A stretch of 64,000 bases of DNA from Epiperipatus broadwayi (lineage: Eukaryota > Onychophora > Udeonychophora > Euonychophora > Peripatidae): contig JAQFVV010006632.1 in the NCBI GenBank assembly GCA_028023455.1, positions 246,001 to 310,000 on the forward strand. The letters are read 5' to 3'. Made by a program: the position numbers and the translations under genes. A model generated the notes under the pieces. That model was not told the origin of the DNA, did no database searches, and saw only the letters and a program-made list of their open reading frames with translations. Below are positions 54,359-64,000 of this stretch, piece by piece; the stretch's first letter is position 1, and each line of letters begins with the position of its first letter.

Positions 54359-54397
54359 CCTCACTGATGACAGCCAAAGCTAGAAACCAGTTTGAGG
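54359..54397 (+). ncRNA. Hammerhead-ribozyme-like core, family D
   Basis: CCTCA, CTGATGA (54364-54370), C, AGC-CAAA-GCT, A, GAAA (54383-54386), CCAG, TT, TGAGG. Stem I is five exact pairs (CCTCA/TGAGG), and both conserved boxes are intact. Confidence 0.6.
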
Positions 54398-54440
54398 AAA
54401 GAGTTATTCTGAAAAGCTTGTTAAGAGCTACTGGCATGCT

Positions 54441-55013
54441 CATTATATAGTGTTTATAATACAAGCTTATAAAATTAGGTCATATGATATATGACTTGAT
54501 TTCCTTGCAATTATTTATATCTATTTATACATTCATTCAATTCAATACATTCATCATGTGTTTTAGCAGGTTGACAATCATAACTAGGTCTTATATTTGG
54601 AGTTGGACTTATATTATCAGCATCCTGAAAGAGCATGCTAGGACTTATTTTCTGGTTAGATTTTATTTTGGGGGAACCACAGTATATTCATATACTCTTG
54701 CAGTTCAATAAACAATATGTTTTCTACTCTAAACAATGTTTATCAACAAAAGATGAGTTATTATAGTCTATAATTTTTGAACCCAAGAATGGTTGGAACA
54801 AATATAGCATAATTCTGGCTTCTACCATCAAACAAATGCAAAACTAGCAAACTAGTGCTGCACATTGCCACAGGAGAGAGAAGAGAAAATGAAGATACCG
54901 GAAGCAACATCTTCATAAAAAACACATCAGCTGTATTAATGGATGAATTAAAGATTATATCTGAGCTAGAGATAATCTCTAGTTGTATAAATGGGTAATC
55001 TTCTCTTAGTGTG
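54441..55013. other. Non-coding stretch
   Basis: No gene recognised. The minus-strand frame 54761-55033 (90 codons) has a somewhat balanced composition but no motif; a decayed exon or transposon fragment is possible. Confidence 0.35.
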
Positions 55014-55955
55014 TTGAAACCGCTTGAGGGCATAATTTCTATGCAAATCCACAGAAATATGCCTTTTAAGTGGTCGTGCCACTATATAACATTCTATTTC
55101 AATGCTTAATCATAAAAATAGTCCATTTCTCATCTGCAGCACATATTTCTATACTACAGCACAGAAATAGGGTGTTTATTCTGTCACAGCTGCCGCCGCC
55201 GCCGCTTACCGGTAAACTTAGTGTTACGCAGTTTATATGAGCAATCCCATTTTAAATTTTTTTACCATATTTTATGAGGGTATCTGGAATTGAGACTGTC
55301 AAAAGCCTTCACATTTGCATGCCCAAGTTATTATTTTCCAAATTCAATGAGGTAGTATGAGGTAATAAAAATTGTGGTAACTTTGCTCTGCTTCTCTACT
55401 CAAGGGTGATACTTTAATCAATTGTCAAAGGGGGGGTGTAAGCATGATATTTAAAAAATCATGATAAAATTCATGTTTGCATGAAACAATTCGTGAGACC
55501 AATAAAATGGCTGAAGTTAAAGTGAACAATTTAAAAGTTTGGCATTTACTGTGTACTGAACATGACGGTATTATTTTAACGTTTTTTTATTACAATATCA
55601 AAAGACCAGTTTTATTTTTGGTCCAGATGTTGTTTTGGAGAAATTATTTGTTTTTTTATCTTCTTAAAATTACAAATTATATTTGCATGGCTTTGGAGAA
55701 ATTATTTGTTTTTATTCTAGTTAAAATTAAAAATTTTATTTTAATAAATAAAATTAGGAACATGTGGAGCGCTGGAGAAAGAAGCTATAAACAGTACAAC
55801 TATAAGACTATAAAAGGTTTATCCAATTTATTTGATTTCTTTTATTTAAATTAGAAAATTAGTTATATATATATAAAACAAAAAAGAACAACGGCCCGGT
55901 ACCATTATAATTCTGTTTGTTTACATAGAAATTACGCCCTCGAGCGGTTTCAACA
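55014..55955. mobile_element. Possible DNA-transposon-like element with 31-bp inverted ends
   Basis: GTTGAAACCGCTTGAGGGC at the left end and GCCCTCGAGCGGTTTCAAC at the right end are inverted copies; 29 of 31 bases match over the full repeat. The 940-bp interior has a (GCC)n run (55189-55206), a low-AT patch, and a 125-codon frame (55477-55854) that is hydrophobic and unrecognised. No target-site duplication could be set, so this may be a chance-retained pair from a larger repeat. Confidence 0.4.
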
Positions 55956-56537
55956 TAAAAAAGAGTAAACTACCGAATAAATGTTTAGTAATAATCCTTA
56001 ATGTATTTATCTGAAGTGTTTGATAACAAACTTGTAAGCACAGTGAGTTTGGCTTTTATAAATTCAAATGCAATTGTTACACACATATATAATTAAAACG
56101 GATATAACTATACTTTTCACTGAACTATGTAAATGTCAATTAACCATGTAACGATAGGATGATGCCAATATAGCCTTTAGGTTTTGTGATATTTAAGCTT
56201 GGATGATTGATATTGTTCTAAATTACAGAGCGAATTGTTTCGCTTTTTTAAACTTAACCATGTGATAAATAATTTGGAATCATTATTTGAATATACAGTG
56301 GATCAAGGTAGAGGACTTAACAAACTTCAAATATTAAATGAAAGATCAATTTTAATAAATGTGACAATAAATATTCATAGCTTAGCTACATGTAATTGGA
56401 ATGGAAATAACTCTCATTTCTTCCCAATTACTTCCATTCCAATTACATATACTTAATCTTTGAATATATATATAGGACATATTTTGTGGGTTCATCTGTG
56501 TTAAAAAATTTAAATATTAATATACCAACATTTTGAC
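55956..56537. other. Non-coding, with a perfect 16-bp hairpin
   Basis: TGTAATTGGAATGGAA (56391-56406) and TTCCATTCCAATTACA (56432-56447) are exact reverse complements with a 25-base loop. Otherwise no feature. Confidence 0.5.
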
Positions 56538-56876
56538 TTGAGCATACAAGTCATCTACTGGGGGATAAAAGGTAATAATCATAATATCAACTTTGATAAA
56601 ACAAATATTCTAGTAAAAATTGAACAATATAACCAAAAATTGCTAAGAGAAGCTATAGAAATTTTTAAAAGGCCCAAGAGCTTGAATGAAACATGTAAAT
56701 TAAAGAAAAATAATATTTGGAAGAAGCTATTAGAAGACAAACTAATTTTTAAAATGTTCGACCAATACAATTTAAATATGACAAGAGAAAAAGATAAAAC
56801 TAATAATTTGAAATCTCACACGCGTTCCTATGATTTGAGAAAGAAGACACTCTTAGGAAGATACTTGTTATTGTAA
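56538..56876 (+). pseudogene. Penelope-like GIY-YIG C-terminal fragment
   Basis: In the 112-codon frame, NHNINFDKTNILVKIEQYNQ followed by KLLREAIEIFKRP and LNETC matches the last part of Penelope-like endonucleases (H.i.f....il.....y..R..kEa.eI.k...lN). The catalytic GIY and YIG motifs and the RT are absent. The rest of the frame, to 56876, is Lys and Asn rich and unassigned. Different family from the one at 7640. Confidence 0.5.
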
Positions 56877-56929
56877 TTAAATGTCAGCTATTTAGCTATT
56901 TTACTACATGGAATATCCCAATAATGATA

Positions 56930-57470
56930 ATAATATTAAGCCATATGTATTAGAAAGAATAGAAATAAGAATAATTGTATCCATGTAAACAGAGATTACT
57001 TTTGTTTTCAATGTTATCAGGAAACTATCAAGTATTACTAATTGACAAATTCCCTTGAGGCTAAACAAATTTCTCCATTAACCTATAATAGTTTTTTATT
57101 GAGATTGTTTGTTGAAATAAAAGAAGGCCCTCTTTTATTTCAAATCCAATTCATAAATGGATTTAAATCCAGGAAGCTATTTTTATAGGTGTGAGAATAT
57201 GAAGAATAACATTTTTCTTGACACTCCACAAATAATATTTTTAATTTCTCTAGAAAATTGTATACAATGAACTTCAACAAAAAACTCAATAAAAAGTGTT
57301 ATTTTAGATGGATGGAGAAAACTTGTTTTGCCTCAAGGGAATTTGTCAATCAGTAATAAGTGATAGTTTCCTGGTAACATCAGAAAGCAAACATTATACC
57401 TTTTTACATGGATATAATCTTATTTCTATACTTTATTATAATAACAATCTGTGAAAATATTTAACTCAAT
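56930..57470. mobile_element. Foldback / MITE-like element, arms of about 130 bp
   Basis: The left arm (about 56945-57085: TGTATCCATGTAAACAGAG, AGGAAACTATCAAGTATTAC, GACAAATTCCCTTGAGGC) is mirrored by the right arm (about 57313-57450: GCCTCAAGGGAATTTGTC, GTAATAAGTGATAGTTTCCT). An inner pair (TTTATTGAGATTGTTTGTTG with CAACAAAAAACTCAATAAA) extends it. One arm also occurs at 20090-20265, so it is dispersed. No coding capacity. Confidence 0.7.
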
Positions 57471-60400
57471 ATAAATATAATACAAATAAAATGTATGTTA
57501 AAAAGTATTGTGTTTTTTTTTTTTCTGTGACGCCGGTTGAATTTTTGGTTTTAGCTTTTTTTTGTTTTATATTTCCCCCCCCCCGCCTCTCCAAAATTTT
57601 TTTGTTTAAATGGGTTCGCCAGTTAACAAATAAATAAATGAATTTCGTTTAATTAAAATGTTACTGCCAATTTTAAAATACAAATACAGTTCATTTTTAA
57701 ATGAATTAACAAATATTACTATTTTCTGAGACAGGTGGACCGGGCAGATGCTACTTGAGATACTATCCCATGATACTATCTCAATGGCATAAAATTTCCC
57801 CTTTTACTATACCAAATAACTAACTTTGTTTCTTGCTTTCTAAGCTCTTTTCACTACGGTTAAAATAATAATCATGTCTTGATATTCTTTGTAATAAGAA
57901 TCTAGCTCAATTAAATAAAATTAAGTAAATAAATAAAATAAAATAAAATAAAATAGAATCTCAGGTTCATAAATTGTATTCTAATTAATTTAAAATTACG
58001 GTAGTAAACTATGAAAAGGGAATTTTATATCATAATCTACTACACAGTAACTAACAATAATAAAATAATAATAATAACAATAGTATAATATAATCTTATT
58101 TCTTCCTAAATGAAATAAATAAATACGTTGGTAGTTTTAATATCTGACAACAGAATACGGGCACTTGCAATATTTTAATGTAATATTGTGGCCTCTTATG
58201 ACCAATAAATAATATAAAATTTGTCTTTTAATTTTACATACCAATAAATTCTCAAAATTATTATAACACTTTTATGTTTACTTTTTGTGCAAAATCTATA
58301 TGTCAGTTTCAATTATAAGTGTATCGCGATATCATGCATCCATGGGAGAAATAACAAGAGACACAAAACTTTAAAATAAATTTACAACAAAGTTTATTAA
58401 TAACATAAACAAATAACAATATTTTACATTATGTACATTGGATATCCTTACTCTCCTATCCACTTTTTTCAGTTTATAAAAAATGATCTCTTTTTTCAGT
58501 TACTTCTTTTAATGTGAAAATCGTTTTTAGGTTTCTTGGTTTGTTACAAATATTTCCATAATTATCATTACCTTTGTATCCCTACATATTAAAATTATTT
58601 AAATACCTAAACTTCAAAAAAAAGTAATTGTTGTATGGAATCCTACAAATTCAAATTCTGGAGTTTTGTTCTTATCCGTGTTATAATCCTAATATACTCT
58701 TCAGCCTACTTCGGATGATAATTACAACATTACTACCTAAATATATGTTTATTCCTTATTGTATTTCTAATAAATATGCTTTTTTTTCAAAATTATTTAA
58801 ACAAAATTTCAAAAACTTTGTTTGTTTCCTTTAAAAATCTTTATTCATTTCCGAATTATTTTAAAAATATTATTTTTCTTTTCTCTTTATGATTTTGGTT
58901 TCAATTTTAAAGTTACACAATTCTATACATTCCAGTAAATAAACTATTCTTACATACATAATATCTTCAGTCATTTTTATATTCTTGAAAAACCCGGGCG
59001 TTCACAAATAGGATAGCAAGTAGATGCAGGATCAAAATATAACAGATATTATTCTAACCTTGACAATAGGCCAGTGAATTTAAAGCCATAGGGGTGCCTT
59101 TGCCGTCTACCAACCCCTATTATAGGAGTAATGCTAAAGCATTTCTTCGCTTATTATAACCAAAAGTTTAAAGTCGCAAAAAAACACGTCCAAACGATAT
59201 GTGTTCAGTCATGGGACTTAGTTAACTATACTGAAATCACCAAACTAAATCTGATCCAAATACTTTCTTTTCCTTTTCTTAACAAAAACATCATCTGGTT
59301 CCTCTCCACTAGTACTACCAAGTCACTATCCGATCTTATTCCTCAAGATTTTTCTATACAGTACTCGACAAATTCCTATCTGCATTTCTAACAATAATAA
59401 AATTCATTTATTTCAAAACTATTCCGCTGTTCTATAAGAAAATCTTTTATTCTTTCCTCGATATTTTATCATATACAAACTATTTTAAAATATCTGAATA
59501 CTTTATTACATGAAAGTTCAAAAGAATCACAATTGTTCTGTTAATTATATTATTAATTATCTTTAAATACTTATTGTGCTATTCAGAATTACTCCTATCC
59601 ATAATTGTTTTAAAATGTTGTATAAATGTGTACAAAATTTAAACTTTCACATTTCTTAATCAATAGATGATCTAAAAAAAAAATACATTATGTATAAATA
59701 AATATAAAATTACCAAACGTCTTTATCTTTCGTCGGTTCTGTAGCTTTATCATTAATTCTTGTAGTATAAAACTTCTACTACTTTTATTTTTATACTTAT
59801 ATCTATCATTATATAGCTATTATATTTATTTTTAATATTACAAATTTATTTTATATGTTTTCCTAATCTCCTAGCTTTTATTTTAAAATAAATTAGTAAA
59901 AATATTTAAACTATATTTCGGTCTTCTTCAAAAATTTCTGGGTTTATTAAAGAAAAAAAAATATATTATTTTTCTTAATTATGTTCTATTTTAAGTAAAA
60001 AATTATTGTCTGTTTAGTAAATATTTAGATTTTGTTTTATTAAATTATTTTGATATTCTCTTCTAATATTGTTAGTATTTTCCGTTTTATTTCTGGGTCT
60101 TTATTTAAATCTTAATAAAATTTTCTGTTTATTATTTTATTAAGTAATTTGAATTTTATATTTTTTAAATCAAGCATTTTCTCCAATGAAACTTTATCTA
60201 TTTTTTTGTTCTCTAAAAGTTTTTTTTTTGTTCCTTTATAAAACCCTAATAGCCTTTATATTATTCTATTCTTTTTCTTTCTTTGAAACTTCTGGTTATA
60301 TTTTTATATGTTTCTTTTTAAAAGATAAACTCTTTCTTATTATAATTTACAAATTTTTCTTTATAATAAAAATATATTAAAATTTTCATAGAGAAGAATA

Positions 60401-61571
60401 AAATACTTCAAAGTAGCCTTATAAATTTGTGTCATAAATTTTTCCTGCAATACTTTCTTTTATGTTTTCGTATAGTGTCCCAATTATATTTCTCTGAGTT
60501 ATAATAATAATAAGTTTTTGGTTGAGCACAAATAAAGCTGTATTAAGACATTTTCCAAATATTTTTTCTTTAGCAATAATTTTAGGTATTTTTCCTTGTC
60601 TTCCATTTCTTATGGTTTTGGTTAAATTCGAATAAAATTCCCTGGTAAGATAACTTTTAAAATTAGCAATATGTAGAGGTAAAATATATTATATGTTACA
60701 AAGCTTTTAAAATAAATAAAAATTTTAAATTTATATCCTTTTCCAGCTCGTGTTTCAGCAAAAAATATGTTACTTTCTCTTTCCTTCATTACTTCTCCCC
60801 CTCGCTAAATCTTATACTTTGTCTGCTAAATTCCTCCGTTGATTGGTTAATGCTTTATTTTAGGAAAATTTAACATTTTAGTTCTATAAGAAGACTTTTA
60901 AAATAAAGATTGATAATCATGTCTTAAATATTATTTAGACTATATTTTAAATTCAATTATAGTTTTATCAAAATTATTTAAACTTTAAAAAATTATTAAA
61001 ATAATATTTAATATCTCAACTTTTCTTTAAGGTTGATAGAACTATATCTAGTTTCAAATTCAAACTTTATTATTATTTTAAAAGGTGTGTGTGAAGGTAT
61101 ATAATATACAGTCCGTGTTTACAACTTTATCAAATGATTTTTTATTTATCTCGGTCTAAATTCCAAAATGATATATTTTATAAAAAATTTGGAAATAATT
61201 TAAACTTGTAGAAAAATATAACTCTCACATCCTAAAGTTTAATTTAAAATATACTCTATTAGTTTTGATATTAAATATAATTATAATACATGTAGCATTT
61301 ATTTAATTTATTAGTTTTAAAATATTATACTAAATTATTAATATACTTTTTAACTACTTATAGCTGTGTTATTTTATATGGAGCTTTAAAATAAGAAGGA
61401 TATAATTAGCTTTATTTATGTTTTCTTTTAAAATAATCTATTACCTTTTATATACAGGTATTTTAGCTTTAAATTGTTATAAAATCTAATTATCTCTATT
61501 TTTATATATCTAAATATAACTAAAATTTAAAATTTTTAGTTTGAATTCTTGTTTGCCAGTAGTATTTTTTT

Positions 61572-61574
<3 letters not shown>
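57471..61574. other. Long AT-rich stretch without recognised feature
   Basis: Contains a C10 run at 57575-57584, an (AAATA)n-like run near 57930-57955, and long pyrimidine-biased parts between 59900 and 60400. Frames such as 58628-58834, 59131-59391 and 60186-60380 are dominated by Phe, Leu, Tyr and Ile and look like chance. No repeat with ends was seen. Confidence 0.45.

Positions 61575-61613
<39 letters not shown>
61575..61613. repeat. (TA)n microsatellite
   Basis: Alternating TA run of about 38 bases at the 5' edge of the Penelope-like fragment. Confidence 0.9.
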
Positions 61614-61616
<3 letters not shown>

Positions 61617-61652
61617 AGTTTTGTTGGTGTTCTTTTCTTTTGTAAAGACAAT

Positions 61653-62695
61653 AAATTATTAAATCTTGCATGCACAATGGATTAACCAAAATATTTATGC
61701 AGTTTTCAATCATGAGTGGTATCATGCTCAACAGTTGGCCTATGGGTCTTCCAATGAGCAGTATCATTACCAGTGTTATGATGAATGCATATGAATGGAT
61801 TATTGTTCCTAGATATATGAATAGCAGATTAGTTCTGTATGCTAGGTATGTAGATGGTATTTTTGTGGCCGCTCCAAAGGAAACCATTGAAGATATCAAA
61901 ACTGACCTTATAACAGCATCAGGCCTTAACATAAATGTAAGTCAAAAGGAAGCATCAAATGGTATTAAATATTTGGACCTGCAAGTGATGATTGAGGCTA
62001 ATCACTTTTATTACAAAATGAACATTAAGCTAATTAATATCAGAGGTCACATACATCACTTATCAAATACACCAGATATACATACATTTGCTGGCCTCAA
62101 ATCATTCCTACATAGAAATAACTGTTTGTGTAGCTTCGAAGCTGACAAAAGAAGCAATATCAAAACTTATAGAAATGAGCTCATCAAGGCAAAATATAAT
62201 CAATGAGTCATTGATAATGTTATTAAGAAATTTAAAAGAGGGCCAAATCACGAGTTAAAACAAGACAAACTGCGTATTTTGCTACCATATATCAAAAATA
62301 TTTATAAAAAATTGCAGACAATTTCTTGCTCAGAGTTCTGTGTGTGTTTTCATTTGCACCCTAATTTGAACAGGTATATAAACAGTACCAAAGATTATAT
62401 TATTCCAGTGCAAGCACAGCAGGTGGTCTACAAGATTGCATGTAGCGAAAACAACTTCTCGGCTGCATATTATGGGGAGACGAGGGCATCGGTTCAAACA
62501 AGATTTTCCCAACATGTGTATGTGTACAATAAGACCTTAGTTGACTCATCCCACCCTTCAATTTTTGTTCAGCATGCAATGGCTGTAGGTCATTTATGCA
62601 GACCAGATGGACCAAGAGTATTGGTAGGGAGCGGAATGATTTGCAAAAAAAGGTTAAGGAAGCGTGTTTCATCATCTCAAATGAACACACAATAA
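61653..62695 (+). pseudogene. Penelope-like element: RT palm to GIY-YIG endonuclease
   Basis: One frame (61655-62695) with a single internal TGA at 62204-62206. The first part is the end of a reverse transcriptase: GLPMSSIITSVMMNAYEW (a shortened GSPLSP-type motif) and the catalytic block RYVDGIFVA, where the second Asp of YVDD is Gly, so it is inactive. KYLDLQVM and a HTFAGLKSFLHRN segment follow. After the TGA comes a GIY-YIG domain: VVYKIACSE, AAYYGETRASVQTRFSQH, FVQHAMAVGH. The RT N-terminal half is missing and the C-terminal end of the nuclease is lost in a shifted frame. RT plus GIY-YIG in this order identifies the Penelope-like class. The family differs from that at 7640. Confidence 0.8.
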
Positions 62696-62940
62696 ACAAA
62701 AATGGCAAGTATAGGTGCTCTGATTCTAATTTGCATATTACGGATATTTGCATATCAGTATATCATTGAAAAATGATAAGAGAGTTTGTACTTCTTCATA
62801 ATGAAGGGTAAGCCTTCGAAAACGTTTGAAGATTTAATTAAGTTATTATTTATAGAATTGTTCAATGTGTGCATATTTAATACTAACACATATTAAAGTT
62901 TTACATATTGTATCTATAACACACATTTATTTTGTTATAT
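62696..62940 (+). other. 3' tail of the Penelope-like element
   Basis: Non-coding sequence after the endonuclease, ending near a (TA)n run at 62936. Holds the hammerhead-like motif given next. Confidence 0.5.
62792..62835 (+). ncRNA. Decayed hammerhead-like motif, Penelope-like 3' tail
   Basis: TTCTTC, ATAATGA (where CTGATGA is expected), AGG-GTAAG-CCT, TC, GAAA, ACGT, TT, GAAGA. Stem I (TCTTC/GAAGA) is five exact pairs and stem II three. C3 and G5 are mutated, so no cleavage is expected. Confidence 0.45.
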
Positions 62941-63372
62941 ATATATTACAATCATAAGATAAATTTTAAATACATTCACATTATAGTTTCCATGGCATGC
63001 AGATTACTCTACCTTCCACCCAATCAATAATATAAAAATTTATCTGATGTTCTTCTGTATTAACTATCCACTATTTATGCATATGTGTATATGGATGTAT
63101 TAGTGGTTCACCAATTAGTTTATGTAATTATTACGCATCTCATTTATTTTTAAATTATTTCTCTCTTTTTCATATCTTCATTTTTTGAAGTTATAACAGT
63201 CAGAGATATACCACTGGTTAATGCAAGAGCAACATTGGACTTAGGTAATTAATATTTTTAAATTATATAATTCTTATATTAGAAATTTCAAAAAAGATTT
63301 TTAAAAGAAATTAATAAGAATAAGTGGATTGCACTTATTCAAATTGATATTCTAATCTTAAATAAAAACATA
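62941..63372. other. Non-coding AT-rich stretch
   Basis: No gene or repeat recognised. Confidence 0.4.
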
Positions 63373-63640
63373 AGCATGCATTAATGTTAGATGGCCCAAC
63401 TGATGAGAGCTGGTTCAACATGAAATGTGCTTCTTGGAGATTATATATCTTTTTCACATGCCTTTAGTTATATGTCTATGATTAGATCTTTCCACAAGAT
63501 TCAAAAGTGGATAAAACCAGTTCCTACCTTGCATGAGAGTGTTATAATGAAAATTACATCACAGAAATATTTAATAAGTGGATAATCTTTAGTCAAATGA
63601 ATGACTAATAAAAATTATCAATAATTTATTGTTAGATCAA
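63373..63640 (+). repeat. Family C repeat with hammerhead-like core
   Basis: Matches 16600-16905: TCTTTTTCACATG, CCTTGCATGAGA, TGACTAATA.AAATTAT. The core (63391-63438) reads GGCCCAA, CTGATGA (63400-63406), GAGCT-GGTT-CAACAT, GAAA (63422-63425), TGTGCT, TC, TTGG. Both conserved boxes and stem I (CCAA/TTGG) are intact; stem II is weaker. Confidence 0.65.
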
Positions 63641-64000
63641 CTATTTTATTTTAATCATTCTTTCACAAATATCTCACTTCAAGGTAAAGGTTCATTTAAT
63701 AATTCTCATATTCATTAAAAATTGTTGAGTATTTTCCTCAAAAACATGATAGATCTTCTGTTTTTACCACAGTCATAAATGATATTAGTGTAGGCTTTTT
63801 ATGTAATATAAGTCCTTTGGTAACTTACAATTATTCAGAAAATGTGAATTGTCTTTATCATGCTCAAAGGATAGATTTCTTTTAAAGGAGGTTCTTCCTT
63901 AAATACAATTTATCCACTACTTTGAACACTTTTTGGCATAAACCTTTTACTGACTTATATTCATGCACAATCGTATGTTTCAACTTTCCTGCAGTCTTCT
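63641..64000. other. Non-coding AT-rich stretch to window end
   Basis: No gene or repeat recognised. Confidence 0.4.

Larger units (their letters stand above)
53945..54440. repeat. Family D inverted pair with hammerhead-like cores
   Basis: The left half (to about 54160) is minus strand and the right half (from about 54255) plus strand of the same sequence: CTGAAATTTTCAGA, AATCTAATGCTGGAATATCC and the core region are mirrored. Each half has one core (54005-54043 minus, 54359-54397 plus). Arms are about 200 bp and about 85 percent alike by eye. No coding capacity. Confidence 0.7.

Noticed and set aside
60186-60380. Phe-rich membrane-like small protein
   Set aside because: The region is a T-rich tract, so Phe and Leu codons are expected; no start context or conservation evidence.
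6000-64000. CRISPR arrays, bacterial operons, rRNA or intact tRNA genes
   Set aside because: No regularly spaced short direct repeats, no ribosomal sequence, and the tRNA-like pieces are SINE heads lacking a full cloverleaf.

Overview
The window looks like gene-poor, strongly AT-rich animal DNA that is almost entirely old and young repeats. No complete host gene is recognisable. The mix of repeats suggests a mollusc, most likely a cephalopod such as an octopus (inference): tRNA-derived SINEs, Penelope-like retroelements with GIY-YIG endonuclease domains, degraded non-LTR retrotransposon 3' ends, foldback/MITE-like palindromes, long (TA)n tracts, and many copies of short repeats carrying hammerhead-ribozyme-like cores.

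The largest single object is a young LTR retrotransposon at 35200-45422. Its two LTRs are about 3.54 kb each, start TG, end CA and differ at only about 20 positions by eye. They flank a 3.1 kb interior that has a four-copy array of a tRNA-Lys-like primer-binding site, a 418-codon coiled-coil ORF, an overlapping -1-frame ORF with a Ty3/gypsy-type Gag core, a 59-codon remnant resembling the C-terminal end of integrase, and a polypurine tract. Protease, reverse transcriptase, RNase H and most of integrase are missing, so it looks like a Gag-only, non-autonomous element that would need pol from a relative.

The second theme is hammerhead-ribozyme-like RNA motifs. At least four dispersed repeat families (called A, B, C and D here) and two of the Penelope-like fragments share one layout: stem I half, CUGANGA-like box, stem II hairpin, GAAA, a two-base-pair stem III, UH, stem I half. 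Family B has a monomer of about 475 bp and occurs as head-to-tail dimers at 45686-46427 and 47428-48110, as singles (1651-2105, 24555-25035) and in inverted pairs (11265-11600, 27990-28525, 46428). Family A is spread from 1 to 31140. Family D forms an inverted pair at 53945-54440. Hammerheads are known in Penelope-like elements and in small non-coding 'retrozymes', so these repeats may be one or the other.

Layout: 1-5980, families A and B, an extreme A/T block, one SINE; 5984-8562, a 253-bp tandem repeat and an inverted Penelope-like pair; 9650-10620, an old relative of the LTR; 11265-24000, A, B and C copies, a TATA-like site and one possible host exon on the minus strand (19210-19611); 24555-32785, B copies, broken LINE 3' ends, perfect tandem duplications, a SINE and a hairpin; 35200-45422, the LTR element; 45686-48110, hammerhead dimers; 50505-57470, foldback elements, a SINE with target-site duplication and family D; 57471-61570, AT-rich DNA with no feature; 61653-62940, a Penelope-like RT plus GIY-YIG fragment; 63373-63640, family C. 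All family assignments are by eye and were not checked against any database.
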